In this document: positions 50,700 through 63,039 of the stretch, in pieces | How positions within the stretch are numbered: position 1 is the first letter of the stretch | How the letters are laid out: the number at the start of each line of letters is the position of its first letter | Assembly: GCA_037074705.1 (NCBI GenBank) | Contig: CM073595.1 | Span: 68,372,139 to 68,436,138, forward strand | DNA: 64,000 bases | Source: Zhengitettix transpicula | Taxonomy: Eukaryota > Arthropoda > Insecta > Orthoptera > Tetrigidae | Reading direction: 5' to 3' | Made by a program: the position numbers and the translations under genes | Notes under the pieces: generated by a model | What the model was told of the DNA's origin: nothing | The model's database searches: none | The model's input: only the letters and a program-made list of their open reading frames with translations

Positions 50700-51185
50700 A
50701 TATCGACTGTTTTAGCATGTTTAAATATTTCCACCCCGTCCACCCCCGCTTCTGGGGGTGGTTGCGCGTCTCATCCCGACAGTGTATGTTTCCTGGTCGC
50801 AAAGAACACGTGCACGAAATTTGGTGAAATTTTAACCACCGGTATAGATTTGTATTCTCCACCCCAAACGCTAGGGGTGCTCTTTCTCCAGGGTGTAAAG
50901 GTTAAAAATTATATTAAGATATCATCAGTGGAAACACTATAAATATATTTGACCCCTAAAAATTATTATCCGACTAAAATATCGGCTGTTTTAGCATGTT
51001 TAAATATTTCATCCCCCGTGCAACCCCGCTTCTGGGGGTGGTAGACATGTCTCACCCCGACAGTGTTTGTTTCCTGGTCGTAAAGAACACGTGTACAAAA
51101 TTTGGTGAAATTTGCTCTACCGGTGTAGATTTGTATAACGAACATACAAACAAACATACATACAATCTTTTTTATTTATAAGATA
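50700..51185 (+). repeat. Terminal 279-bp modules and tail of the long copy
   Basis: TTTAGCATGT occurs at 50711 and 50990 (spacing 279). The last module leads into the CATA/CAAA microsatellite and the TTTATTTATAAGATA end. Confidence 0.88.
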
Positions 51186-52617
51186 TAAAAACTTTTTAAA
51201 AGAGTATAAAAAGCAATGGTTCTGAAACACTTTTATTTTTGATTAAACGTCGTTATTAATGGAAACAACATCGGTTAAAATAGTATGAACAACACCACCC
51301 CTAAATATGCTACTTTCCCGTGGTGGAAAGGGTTTAATTTTTACTCATATCACATCGGTAGAAACACTATACCCATAAACACATAACATTTTGGCAGTTT
51401 TAGAAAAATATACAATTCTTACCCCCAGCCCTAAGCAAGCTCACCACTAATGTCTAAAGGGATTTATATTTTTAACAACATCCGTTGAAATAGTAATCAC
51501 GTAATTCTCCTCCAAGAACGCGCAAGAACTGACTATTTATCTTCCCTTCCAACCCCCACCCTTTCGGGTTAAATGGGCAATTAAAAATATTTATCCGAAG
51601 TAATCTCACTGGCATCCATAACCTTCGATTTGACTCCAAACTCGGTTGTATTCGCGTTATTTTTCTGTAAAGCAACTCCACCCCAAACCCTAAGGGTGCC
51701 CTTTTCCCAGGGCGTAGGAGATGAATATTATATTCAGATAACATCGGTAGAAACACAATCAATATCTATAACCCCGAAAATATTTATCCAAATCTAATAC
51801 CTGCTGTTTTAGCATGTTTAAGTATTTCAACCCCCGTCCACCCCCGCTGCTGGGGTTGGTAGACGCGTCTCACCCCGACAGTGTTGTTTTCCTGGTCGCA
51901 AAGAACCCGTGTACGAAATTTGGTGAAATTTGCTCCAGCGGTGTAGATTTGTATTCTCCACCCCAAACGCTAGGGGTGCTCTTTCCCCAGGGTGTAGAGG
52001 TAGAAAATTATATTCAGATATCATCAGTGGAAAGACTATAAATATCTTTGACCCCTAAAAATATTTATCCGACTGAAATATCGACTGTTTTAGCATGTTC
52101 AAATGTTTCCACCCCCGTCCACCCCCGCTTCTGGGGGTGGTAGGCGCGTCTCACCCCGACAGTGTTGTTGTCCTGGTCGCAAAGAACCCGTGTACGAAAT
52201 TTGGTGAAATTTGATCCACCGGTATAGATTTGTATTCTCCACCCCAAACCCTCAGGGTACCCTTTTCCCAGGGTGTAGGGGATGAAAATTATATTCAGAA
52301 AACATCGGTAAAAACACCATCAATATCTTGGACCCCTAAAAATTATTATCCGACTAAAATATCGGCTGTTTTAGCATGTTTAAATATTTCAACCCCCGTG
52401 CACCCCCGCTTCTGGGGGTGGTAGACATGTCTTACCCCGACAGTGTTCGTTTCCTGGTCGTAAAGAACACGTGTACGAAATTTGGTGAAATTTGCTCTAC
52501 CGGTGTAGATTTGTATAACGAACATACAAACATACATACAAACAAACATACAAACAAACATACAAACAAACATACAAACATACATACACTCTTCTTTATT
52601 TATAAGATAACTTTTTG
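51186..52617 (+). repeat. Adjacent second copy, 5'-truncated
   Basis: Modules marked by TTTAGCATGT at 51808, 52089 and 52370 (spacing 281 and 281). It ends with the same microsatellite and TTTATTTATAAGATA. Its last about 200 bases differ from 50951-51150 at only about five positions that I can count by eye. No ACTAGCTG head is present. Confidence 0.8.
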
Positions 52618-52777
52618 AATTATTAAAAATTAATGAGTGGTTAAATGCATACTTTTATTAAAAACAAACTTTGAAAAAAAATTATCTTCATTTGAAGATA
52701 TTGGAATGTTATAATGTGGGATGTAATAAGTAACTTTAATTCTAAAACTGTGAAAATGTAATGTGTTTTTTATTGTA

Positions 52778-53340
52778 TACTAGCTGAGTGCCCGGCGTTG
52801 CCCGAGATGTCATTTATCCATGACCCCCCGATTTTTTTCGTTATTTTTATGTAACGTAACTCGACCTCTATTCCTAAATGTGTTATCGGCCGGTTCCATT
52901 GTTTAAAAATTTCTACCCCCGTCCAACCCCGAGCAAAACTTAATTTTTTCACAATGAAATTGAGCGACATCCATAACCCCATAATTGACTCGAATCTTGG
53001 TCTATTCGCGTTATTTTCATGTAACGCTTCTCAAAACCCCACCTCTAAGCGTGCTTCCATACCATGCCCATAGGTGTTGAAATTATACACAGAATTTATT
53101 TAGTATTATTATGAGTCTCATTGACCCCGAAAAATATTTATTTGGCGCAAATATCGACAGGTTAACATTTTTGAACATTTCTACGCCCGCCCACGTCCGA
53201 CCAGCCCTCCCACCCACAACCAACTCCGCGCGCTACCCAGGTTGCCATATATAAATTCAGTGACATCTATAACCTCGATTTGTCTCGAATCTATGTTGTT
53301 CTCACGTTTTTTTCTTGTAACTGCCCTCCACCCCTACACG
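52778..53340 (+). repeat. Modular repeat family, head-containing copy, 3'-truncated
   Basis: Starts ACTAGCTGAGTGCCCGGCGTTGCCCGAGATGTCATTTATC, nearly identical to the head at 48081. It carries about two modules and then stops without the usual tail. Confidence 0.75.
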
Positions 53341-54900
53341 TTGGATCGTGTATCGATGTCGACAAAGTTTTTAAATTTATGAGTTTATTTTCTGGTTTCC
53401 TATCTTCGCTTACAAACGGCCTAATTTGTTCCACTATGACGCCTTAATTTAGAACTGAATTTTGTCAAGTAGTTATAATAAGTCAATCTGGATATAGAAA
53501 ATGTACAATAATAATAATAAAAAATACGCACAGCAGCCGAATTTATTTATTTATTTATATATAAATGAAACTGCAGTGTGGGTTTATTGAATTATTTAAT
53601 TACAGTCGAGTATTTATAACCCTAAAACAGTCATAAGATATTTCAGTACATAAATGTTGATTGATTGTAAGATAAAAACAATTAATTGCCTTGAACCTCT
53701 AAAAATGAATATAAAATTATAGTGCGTCATTTATTGTACTAAAAAATGTTCCTCTTAACTAAATATAAATAATATTCAAAGAAAAATGCACTGCGGAATA
53801 CAGAGAACAACGACTCCATTTTGCTTAGTTCTGGGTAAACGCCTCTGACCAAGGCGAGGCAGGAAGAAGGGGCAGGTGTGACGTAGACAAGTAGTTCGCC
53901 AACTACTAAGGCCGTCTGCTCCCCTGATGTATCGAGCTCCGTGAAAATCAAACCCCATGTTAAGTCGTTAGTACGAACCAAGTCCCAACAGATGTCATGA
54001 GCGCCTCCTTTTTGAAGCGTTTCAATTTTAGTATGGGATTTCGTGATTTTGTCGTGCGGGTTGCTAGTAGAAGTAAAGAAGGTGTCTTATTCCACGAGCA
54101 GGTGTCTCAGTCCACGAGTCTAAGCACCGCCCCTAAAGCAGGAGCTCCTCCATTTTACATGCATCGGCACAACTCTGCCTGCCGTTGCTTACTTGGTCTC
54201 TCTATTTCTCTCTAGCCGAGAGGAATGAAGAAATGATTTTGAATATATAAATAATCGATAACATTTAGATAGTCACTAAATTAAATTAATAATGTGGAAC
54301 TTAAATTAGAAATTTTCGAAATTAAATAATTAATTTATTTTTATCAATTTTTTTATGCGGAATGATTTTTGCGTTCCCATATTCATCTTTTTCATATTCC
54401 ATAATTAATTTTTTAAATCAATAATTACTATATTTACAAATGTAAAATTATAGTCAATCGATTTTTTTTATTTGTTTCATAAGTTTTCAGATAATGTCCA
54501 TATTTAATACCCATAAACACAATTAATTGGCTGTCTATAATATGAAAGAAAAAATGTAGGTGTCTAATGCAATTTTCGCACAGTTCCCAATATTCACGTG
54601 CATTTCTTGTTCTCATTTTAAAGATATGCATCTTAAATAAAATAACTGATTAATTTAACTTCCTAAATAACGCACAGACTCTCATAACGAAAATAATTTT
54701 AATAAGAAAGACAGCTTTCCCGGTGTAAATTATTAACTAATTTTTCACGGGGATCGCAGCAATTGTTGAGTTTTACAATATCTCTTTGTACATTAATTGC
54801 TGTGTGATCTTTTATTTAATGTGAATCATCTCTGACATGAGCCTGTAATTATTTTTTTATTTATCAACTGTTTCTTTCTCGTCTTCCATACAACAAAATT
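53341..54900. other. No gene recognised; GC-richer island 53790-54225
   Basis: The island has balanced composition and open frames on both strands of up to about 80 codons, but none matches a family that I know. I tested it by eye for tRNA boxes and snRNA motifs without success. The rest is AT-rich. Confidence 0.35.
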
Positions 54901-54904
54901 ATTC

Positions 54905-55468
54905 ATTCCGAAAGGGGTTGAAATTTTACAAAAAATATCGGTAGTTATATTATAATGGTCATTGACCTCGACAATTAATTATTTAACGCAAATTTAGAAA
55001 AATTCCACCCCTGTCCACCCCACCCACTCCCGCTCCTGGGGGTTAAATGGCCAATTGAATGCTATAACTGAACTCGGCGTTATCCATAACTTCGGTTTTG
55101 ACTCCAGTCTCGGTTGTATTCGAGTTATTTTCTTGTAACATTCCTCCACCCCAACCCCTAGAGTTCTACTTTCCCATGCCGTAAAATGTTGAAATTTTAC
55201 TGATATACATTGGTACAAACACTATTAATCACGCTTACCCGGAAAATATTTATCCGACTCAAATATCGGCCGTGTTTGCATGTTTGAAGATTTCCACCCC
55301 CAACCACCCACGCTTGGGGGACTTAAACGGCAACTTGAATATCATAATTAAACTCACTGACAACCATAACTTGTTCCACCGGTGTAGATTTGTATAAGGA
55401 ACATACAAATATATATACATACATACAAACAAACATACAAACAAACGCTCTGCTTTATTTATTAGATT
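54905..55468 (+). repeat. Modular repeat family, 5'-truncated copy with tail
   Basis: Begins inside a module (TTCCGAAAGGGGTTGAAATT) and has two further modules. It ends with ACCGGTGTAGATTTGTATAA, a CATA/CAAA microsatellite and TTTATTTATTAGATT. Confidence 0.78.
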
Positions 55469-55469
55469 A

Positions 55470-56139
55470 TTACGCAAAAGTAAACGGCCAAATGTAGCCA
55501 CGCTAACTATGAATCCTCCACGGTTTGTGAAGTACAAGGAAAATGATCATGTATTAGTTATCTTCCCCGCTTGCAAGAGATTCTTTTTGAATGTGTAACT
55601 ACATTATACATCGTGCTTGTATTCGCAGTGGGTTTCCACTTACAATGCAATCTTTGAAAGACGTAGACAGTTGAAATAACAAGGTTGTGGAACCGATTTC
55701 TTGTTATGGCATATTTTCCTTTGTAGCAGACGTTGGAAATGAAGACTGTATCCAGTTTCAGTGCGTTCTCTGATACATATCGGATTACTTGTGCTTCACA
55801 AAGACGATTTACTGAAGTGCTATATATTGGGTGGCTGCATGAGTCCGTTCCGTTCTTCGTTTGATTGGCACCACTGCTTTGTGAAGACTTTCCTCTTCGT
55901 TATTCAATTGGTTTTCTTCTGTCTGTAGTTTGATTGTCGCGAACGGGAGTTTGTATGTTGTTAGCAGCTCGTTTTGGCCATTTTCAAGGCTATTCATTAT
56001 GGAGTGTCAAGTAACTTCCGACACACTTTCCTGTAGGAGCTTAATCGAGGATCTAGTGCTGAAGAAGTCGTGAGAGGGAAGCACGGAAATCGTGATTCCG
56101 AGAACCGAAAATTCGACTTGTGTGATGAGCCACATTCTG
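55470..56139. other. No gene recognised
   Basis: Mixed composition; open frames show no family that I can name. The last 100 bases may be degraded N-terminal mariner transposase sequence. Confidence 0.35.
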
Positions 56140-56480
56140 TAAAACATTCTCTCTTTAATGAAAACCGCCTAAATCAGTAGATTCGCGATAATCCTCGCCA
56201 AACAGCGCGTGAATTGGCACAAATTCTGGAATGAACTGATGGTCATTTGTGTCCATTGGGCAAGGTGCAAAAATTGGGTAACTGGATACCTCATGCGTTA
56301 AGCGACACGAGCAAAAGTCAGATGCGATTCCTGAACTTAGTTGCTCACCAGACTTAGCCACTTCATCTTTTCCGGCCTGTGTCTAACATTCAGAGACAAG
56401 TGTTTCATGATGAAGCATCTCTTAGCAACTGGCCTACAGATTCCTTCAATGCGAAACCACAACAGTCCTACCTGTTCGTT
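56140..56480 (+). pseudogene. Mariner-family transposase remnant
   Basis: The plus frame reads RDNPRQTARELAQIL, then a stop, then LGKVQKLGNWIPHALS, the second helix-turn-helix region and the WVPH-type motif of mariner transposases. After another stop it continues to a weak FHDEASLSNWPTDSF segment. It lacks the DDD catalytic core and terminal repeats, so it is a short fossil. Confidence 0.7.
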
Positions 56481-58080
56481 GACAAAAGTCAAAGTGTGAG
56501 TGATTTATGATTTCAATATCAGTATTTTAATGTAATGTAGTGTATTTTATAGTGATAAAATGGCACGCATTTGTGCACCGACCCGATATTTACTTGTGCG
56601 TTGGTTTTTTGCTCGTGGAGTTTATTCTACCAGTGAGTGATTCATCAGCGAGCTGGTTCCGTCGAGGAAATCGAGAACGTGTGAAGTGAGTCTTCGTAAC
56701 GGCATTCTCGATCAAACACCGTGCCAAGTTGGAAGCTAACACATGCAGCACCTCCCACAAAGGTGACTGTGTGATCCGACCGAATTTGTAACGGGTCCAA
56801 GCGATTTGCAATTACGGTATATTTATGGAGTTACAAGCATATAATTCACGATAAATAACTTGTACGTGTTAGAAACATATTAAACACAGTATAAGTACAT
56901 GATTAATATATAAAAATGTTTTCACTTTAACTCTATTTGTGGTCCTGTCGTGATTTTTACTTGTGATAGAGTCTGCCTTTGATAGCGTTCAGTCTAGAAT
57001 CAGTTGTTCCAGAGTCACCAGTTGTATCCAGATCTTGTTTGTCTCATATCGAGATAATAACTGATCTAAACACTGGCTTGCATGATCACTATATCTCTCT
57101 TTATGACTACTGATCTGTAATGTCGGCTTCCGCCCTTTTGCGTCCAATTTTCCCTTTAGAGATCTCATTATGGCTTTTTTCGGCAATCTTCTAGTTTTGA
57201 AAAACAAGCATTCTTCTTTATGCATCACCGTATTTCAATTATTGCTAGACTTGCACTACTTAGCCAAATTTGAGTGGTTCGTTGTTGCACTATATTGAAA
57301 CGAGGCCTCGAAACATTTTGGCACAGTTGCCAGTTGTTTTTGTGAGAAAATCCATAAGACAATTTCCTGTTTGCGGTGTGTCTTTGTTCCATCTGCAGAA
57401 TAAATGTATTATAACAGAGACAGTTCTTCGCCGGGAAGCGGGAGGGACAGTTTTTTTTTGTCTCGACTGGTCAGAGGAACTCAATAGGATGAGCAGATGG
57501 CAACGCATAGGGACAGTGCTTGGAGGACATCAAGGAAGCTGTAAATCAGGCTGGAGGGTTGAGAGGAGAGTGAGTTTGGCAAGATCTACATATAAAATAT
57601 GCTACGAGAGTGAAGGAGTTGCTTGGGGGACACCAAGGAAGCCAGATGCTGCAACTGATGGGAGGATGGAGGATTTTCTACAGCAGAGAAAAGAAGAAGG
57701 GCGCTGCTCGCCATTTCCGGAGACACCTGTTGTCTACGTAACCGAATTCCGCGTTTGTCTTTTATTACATTTCTTTAAAAAGATATCAATTGACATTTCA
57801 TTATAGTTTGTTCGCATTGCACTATGATATTTTCTAATTTAATAGTGCGCATTTTGTATATGTGTGTATGAATTGTTTATAATTTGGCGTAATTAATTTA
57901 CGAATGAAAATAACTTTGTTACTAAATTAAAAAAAAATAATTCTAAATCATAGTATTTTTTTTATGATATCTAGAGTCTTAATAAACACGTCTTCCTTCC
58001 TGTTTCTCTATTTAATACCAATGGAGACAATGTCCAGGCCCTGGAATTATTGCCCCAATCAGTGTGGATGTAATTAAAAG
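56481..58080. other. No gene recognised; long open frame judged incidental
   Basis: A 178-codon frame at 57270-57806 opens with TTG, not ATG. It has a GC-richer middle (57420-57740) and resembles nothing that I know. It might include an exon, but no acceptor/donor pair is compelling. The remainder is AT-rich. Confidence 0.35.
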
Positions 58081-58085
58081 ATTCT

Positions 58086-58394
58086 CGGTTTATCAACGGG
58101 GTTAATTGTTTATTAAAATTCAACGTTTCATCAAAATTCATCTCCGCCGTCAGGTGGCTGGTGCGCCGAGACAATTTTCATCAATTTATACCAAAGACTT
58201 CTGTCAGATAGTCGACGTGAAACTAATTTGGACTTTTTCCTGTTGTCAGCTCCCTGAATGGACGGTCCTGACAGAAATCTTTTGTATAAATGGATCAAAA
58301 TTGTCTCGGCACACCAGTCACCTGACGACGGCGAAGATGAATTTCGATGAAACGTTGTATTTTAATAAACAATTGACCCGGTTGATAAACCGAC
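58086..58394. repeat. Long inverted repeat, arms about 122-127 bp
   Basis: 58086-58207 and 58268-58394 are reverse complements with roughly one change in ten, separated by about 60 bases. The outer words are CGGTTTATCAAC and GTTGATAAACCG. Each arm holds a CCTGACG...GATGAA..GATGAAACGTTG sequence in outward orientation. Words of this type occur in Penelope-like terminal repeats. No coding content. Confidence 0.88.
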
Positions 58395-58599
58395 AACTGT
58401 TTATTCAATCATTACAGCGGTAAAGGGTACGTTATTTGAGTGTGGAAGAGATTTGTAATTTAGATTCACATATTTCAGTGTGTAAATAGAATTTGTCAAC
58501 CCCCCTTCCCAAACGGCCATTGCAGTCGTATTCGCCTCCACATCCATTTGTCGTGGTTGTGGCCTGAAAGTAACGAGCACTACTTATTGCTATTGTGAA

Positions 58600-58830
58600 T
58601 TATTTTGCGAAGCGCTTGCTTCCGGAGACCGAGATCAATAAGGGCAAGAAGACGGTGGCGCAGTCGCGGGCGGATTCGCGGATTCGCGCATTCACGCAGT
58701 CGCGCGTTCGGGACCTGGCCAGTCGGGTTCAGTGCTATGCCTCCCTCAGACACCAGACATGTGAGTACCGCGAGTGCCGGGTGTGGTTCCTCACAATCCC
58801 ATCTCACCTCTGACTACACCGCACCGAATC
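58600..58830 (+). other. CpG-rich island with a strong splice donor; candidate first exon
   Basis: Many CpG dinucleotides in otherwise CpG-poor DNA. The plus strand reads CAGACAT|GTGAGTACC, with the donor at 58760/58761. One frame is open across the island (VAQSRADSRIRAFTQSRVRD), but it has no ATG upstream. An ATG at 58737 in another frame would give only eight codons before the donor. Could be the 5' end of a gene continuing to the right. No family recognised. Confidence 0.3.
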
Positions 58831-61800
58831 TTCGACGGGCGTTCATACAAAACTTTAAATTAAATTCCAAGCGAACATTTATTCCGTATATTTAAATTAT
58901 TTTTAAGTTTCCGTCAATTTTTTTTACATCTGTAAGCTCTGTGGGAGCTATTTTCAACGTTTCTCCCTCAATTTTTCAATTTTACAAACTTATTTTCCAT
59001 GCATGGCAGAAAAATCTTCTTTCATTTTTTATCAGACCACAGAATCCAGTCGATGGTAGGACGAGGAAATGCAAATTATATTTTAATATTTTTACCATAA
59101 TTTAAATATTACAATCTGAAGTTCCGCAAGTTTATCCTGAGCTATTCTCAGTTTTTCAACGCTCAGTATAACATATTTTCCTAGGCATAAAACTATGCAC
59201 GAAATGTGTACAACCAAGAATGAAACGAGTAGACAAAACCCCAAACTTGGACGATTCTAAACTTAATGTTCGAATCACAAAGAGCCATGTTATAAAAAGA
59301 ATTAAAGGGATCGATAAGGAATGACTTTGCGAAAAGTAAGACTTGAATTACAGACGTGGAGAACGAAAAAAGTCTGAAAGTACAGTCGGCAGAAAATAAT
59401 TAGACTCTATGTCCGATAAAAATGCAAGTAAAAAGGTGGAGGGGTGCAGTTAAATCTTCAAAAATTAGTGATTTCATGATTATATGTCTTTGCGTCGTCT
59501 TCCGGGGCACTAAATGACTACACTGCAAATACACCCACATAATTTCCCGGCCGCGGCTGCAGTTACTTAAACAATTCTATCAAAAATATTACAAAAAACG
59601 TTATTTGTACATGTATATAAATATATATTTGAATAATTGTTTAACAATTTAGATAAGTTGATTTGATTTTAAGATACATTTATGTAATTGTAAATCTACC
59701 AAACGAATTCAATTCTTTATATTAATGATTGCATTATCCACACGCCTTAAATTTGGCATTTGCAATTAATAATGAAACTACACGAATAATTATAACAAGT
59801 TGAGATATTTTTTGCTACTTATATTTACGTAGTAACTGATCATTTTTTGTAACAATCTCATTCCCGGCACCTCTCATCAAATAGTCAATTCTGAATATTT
59901 TTCTCTGTAATTATAAGTAATACATATCGTAATGCAACAGTTGGAACAGTGTTATCTAAATAAATTCATAGTGTTAAACAATATTCAACTATAGGTTTTT
60001 TCCCACAGCTATTCCTCAATTTTGCAACGGAGTGTATTTAATTTGTAAATAAGGTCTTTTCTCATAAACACATGGAATTTTATTTAGGTAATCATTGATC
60101 AGAAATATATTTTATTTGCTTACATATGTTGAATTGGGGCTTGAATATTTAATTTGGTGGAGAAATAAAATAGCGTTGAATGGCGTAACATATTTGCTAA
60201 CGGATTTGTTTGTTCTGCAGTTGTCAGTATTTCGTAAAGTTTCCACATTAGAAGAACGTGTACGACTTGCACCACAAATGCTTTTAAGAAACTGTGCTTA
60301 TTTTGAGTTCACTCAAAATGCACATTACAATGAAAGTATTTGTACGCGAGGCAGCGTCAACTCAGCAAACACGCCTTAACAAATATTAACTTGTTATCTT
60401 CAAGGAATATTCGCGTTCTTGTAACGTCTGTGATTGAATTCGGAATCTGTATTAGAGGTAAATAAGATTTATAATTTTTTTTACAAATATTTATAAAATA
60501 TTTCTTTTGTTTGGGATGGCTTTTAAATGGAACGAATAGTAAATTGATGTGTTGGAGGATTTGTTTTTGTGTAATTTCGACCGTTTATAATTTTTGCCTC
60601 TTATGCAAACGTAATTTTATTTTATAAAACCATGTTAAAAATGTGCTGCTTCAGTTTATAGTAGAGTAGATGTGTGTTTACTACGCTGTAAAGTTTAATT
60701 TTATCTAGATTAAGCGGCTTGTAATGAATTCCGAAATGGCATTCATTTTTGACCGACTGTTCCTTTTTGAAATTCCAGTGCAAAAGCGACGATTACCTGT
60801 TCCCCAAGTCCCCTTCTACTGTATTCAGTGATAAGAGATAATAATAAAACCAAGAACGTATAATGAATCCTTGAATACCGCTGTTTGCTTCCTTCCTAAT
60901 ACGAAAATTTCCGCATTTGCAAAGCCGTTGCACAAATCCGGTATTGGGTTCTCTCTAATTTACTTTCAGTTATAGTACTTTTGGGACTACCTGAGACACG
61001 TCAGATGAAATAACGGCATCCAAATTAAATCCGTTAAATATTATAAATCATCAATACAATAAAACAAAATAATAAATGAATAAGTTAATTCGTGTTTCTC
61101 CAGGACTGAATTTTGCGACACTTCCAAACTGGCTGAAGTAATGCCTCTTTTCAAATGAGATGCATCTAATTACTCTCCTTGCAGCGTTATCTGAAAAATT
61201 ATAGTAATGTTTTCAAACACAATAAATAAATAGAATGAAGAATAAGAAAGGATTGTAAACTGAACGTGTATTCCTCAAGTCAGAAGGACTTTTATCGCTA
61301 TGAATTCATGTAAGACATCCATAAAATGCTGGATAAAAAGGAATTAAAACTAACAGTAATATGTCTCAGGCAAATTAAACCAAAAACTATAGCAACAGAA
61401 AAAGCTTATAATATTAAAAAGCTTCATATTTCTTGTAATTACAATTCGAAACTAAATATTGTTCTTAACTAGTACTATTTGTTTTAAAGAAAGTCAGGGG
61501 ATTAAAACAAAATAATATTAAAAAATAACACGAACTTTCCATATCATATTGAATCGGAATGATCAAGCCAATTCTCAAATTCCCAGTTCAATATTTATAA
61601 GGTAAAAATAGTTGGCCTTCCTTCTTCATGAAATTATTATTACAGAAAATAAGCAGAAGTGTAACTGTTTTAAAATGGAGACTTTGTCTGCAATAATTGA
61701 ATACGGTTATTCCTTTTTTTTTATTTTCAGGATAATTCTTAATTTTCAAGCTTAGATCAGATAGTCATCGATTTTAAGATTACGAAAGCTTAATTCAATA

Positions 61801-62030
61801 CTCCGTACTGAGTGTGCAAACCATAAATAAAATATGACAACTATTATCAAAGTTTTGCGAAATACTGTCTCAATTTATCAATACAATATACAACCGAATG
61901 TTTGTATGTTTTCTTATTTCTGAGTATACGATTTCTTGGGAGTGGACAGACACCTGTTGACGAGATCAAATAACAACATAGTACAGATTCGACACTAATC
62001 TCTTGGTAAATATTTTATTTAACCAGCAAC
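58831..62030. other. No gene recognised
   Basis: AT-rich sequence with only short frames. If the island at 58600-58830 is a first exon, this would be intron. I found no exon with a recognisable domain. Confidence 0.35.
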
Positions 62031-62034
62031 AATG

Positions 62035-63000
62035 GCGCCATTGCTAAAAAATTCACCCATTTACGATCCCGTCCCCGACCTAACCCCTAAGCTTCTAACT
62101 CCAAATAAACCACAACAATGACTAAAGTTATTCATGAACTCTCCTTCAACATGGAATAAAAGTGTCTAAAAATCACGATGAATTAAAAGAGTAAAAAACT
62201 ACTCCCATTACGATAAAAGAGTAAAGAAATACAATCATCAACTAAATAGAAACCAAAATAAAGTTCGTACCCCAAGAATATAAAAAAATCCAAACATGTT
62301 AAACGGCTGATATTTCCGTCGAATAAATATTTTTCGGGGTCAATGAGATTCATAATATTTCTCTACACGTCTGTGTATAATTTCAACCCATTTCGGGTTG
62401 GGAGGGGAGCACCGTTAACCGTGGGACTGGAGTGGCATCACATAAAAATAACGCAAAAACAATCGACATTGGAGTCGAATCCTGGGTTATGGATGCCGCT
62501 GATTGTAATTAATTGTAAAATTCAAACATGCAAACACGACCGATATTAGCGTTGAATTAATATTTGAAAGAGTTAATTGGATTGATAGTATTTCTCCCAA
62601 TGTTATTTGTGCATAGTTTCAACCCCTTTCAGCATAGGAGGGGACCATTCTTAGGGGGGGAATGGAGGGGCTTTACATAAAAATAGTGTAAAAAAACGAT
62701 ATTCGAGTTAAATCGTGGTTATGGGTATCGCTGAGTTTATTTATGACATTTAATTTTCTGTTTAACCGACAGAGGTGGAGGTGGAAACTTTTAAACATGT
62801 TAAAACGGGCGATATATTTGTCGAAAGAAACTTTTTCGTGGTGAATGAGTTCAACCGCTTTCTTTATGGGAGGTGAGCACATTTAGGGATAGGGGTTGAG
62901 GTGCGTTACATAAAAATAATGCAAAAACACCCGAGACTGGAGTAAAATCGGGGGTTTGGCATATATGACAACCCGGGCTACGTCGGACACCCAGCTAGTA
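62035..63000 (-). repeat. Modular repeat family, inverted copy
   Basis: Read on the minus strand it starts at about 63000 with ACTAGCTGGGTGTCCGACGTAGCCCGGGTTGTCAT. It carries three modules with the same block order as the plus-strand copies, then fades near 62040 without the microsatellite tail. It is the only copy here in the opposite orientation. Confidence 0.75.
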
Positions 63001-63039
63001 CTTATTATAACGCGCTTCTCAACTCCCCAACGAATATAT

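Larger units (their letters stand above)
48080..51185 (+). repeat. Modular repeat family, long copy of about 3.1 kb
   Basis: Starts ACTAGCTGGGTGCCCGGCGTTGCCCG. It continues through about ten modules, each carrying the C-rich CACCCCTAAGGGTGC block, a GAAAGGGGTTGAAATTATACAC block, a CCCGAAAATATTTA block, TTTTAGCATGTTTGAAATTTCC, and GTCATAATTAAACTCAGTGACATCCATAA. It ends with ACCGGTGTAGATTTGTATAA, a CATA/CAAA microsatellite and TTTATTTATAAGATA. Frames on the minus strand show recurring short peptides, but module lengths are not all multiples of three. I therefore do not call it coding. Confidence 0.8.

Noticed and set aside
50401..52041. Recurring short minus-strand peptides (GWTGVEIFKHAKTADI and similar) in the modular repeats
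   Set aside because: They recur because the DNA modules recur. Module lengths of 279, 281 and 312 do not keep one frame, and stops interrupt every copy.
57270..57806. A 178-codon open frame, the longest in the right half
   Set aside because: It opens with TTG, its first ATG is about 70 codons in, its ends are AT-rich low-information sequence, and no domain is recognisable. Not called as a gene.
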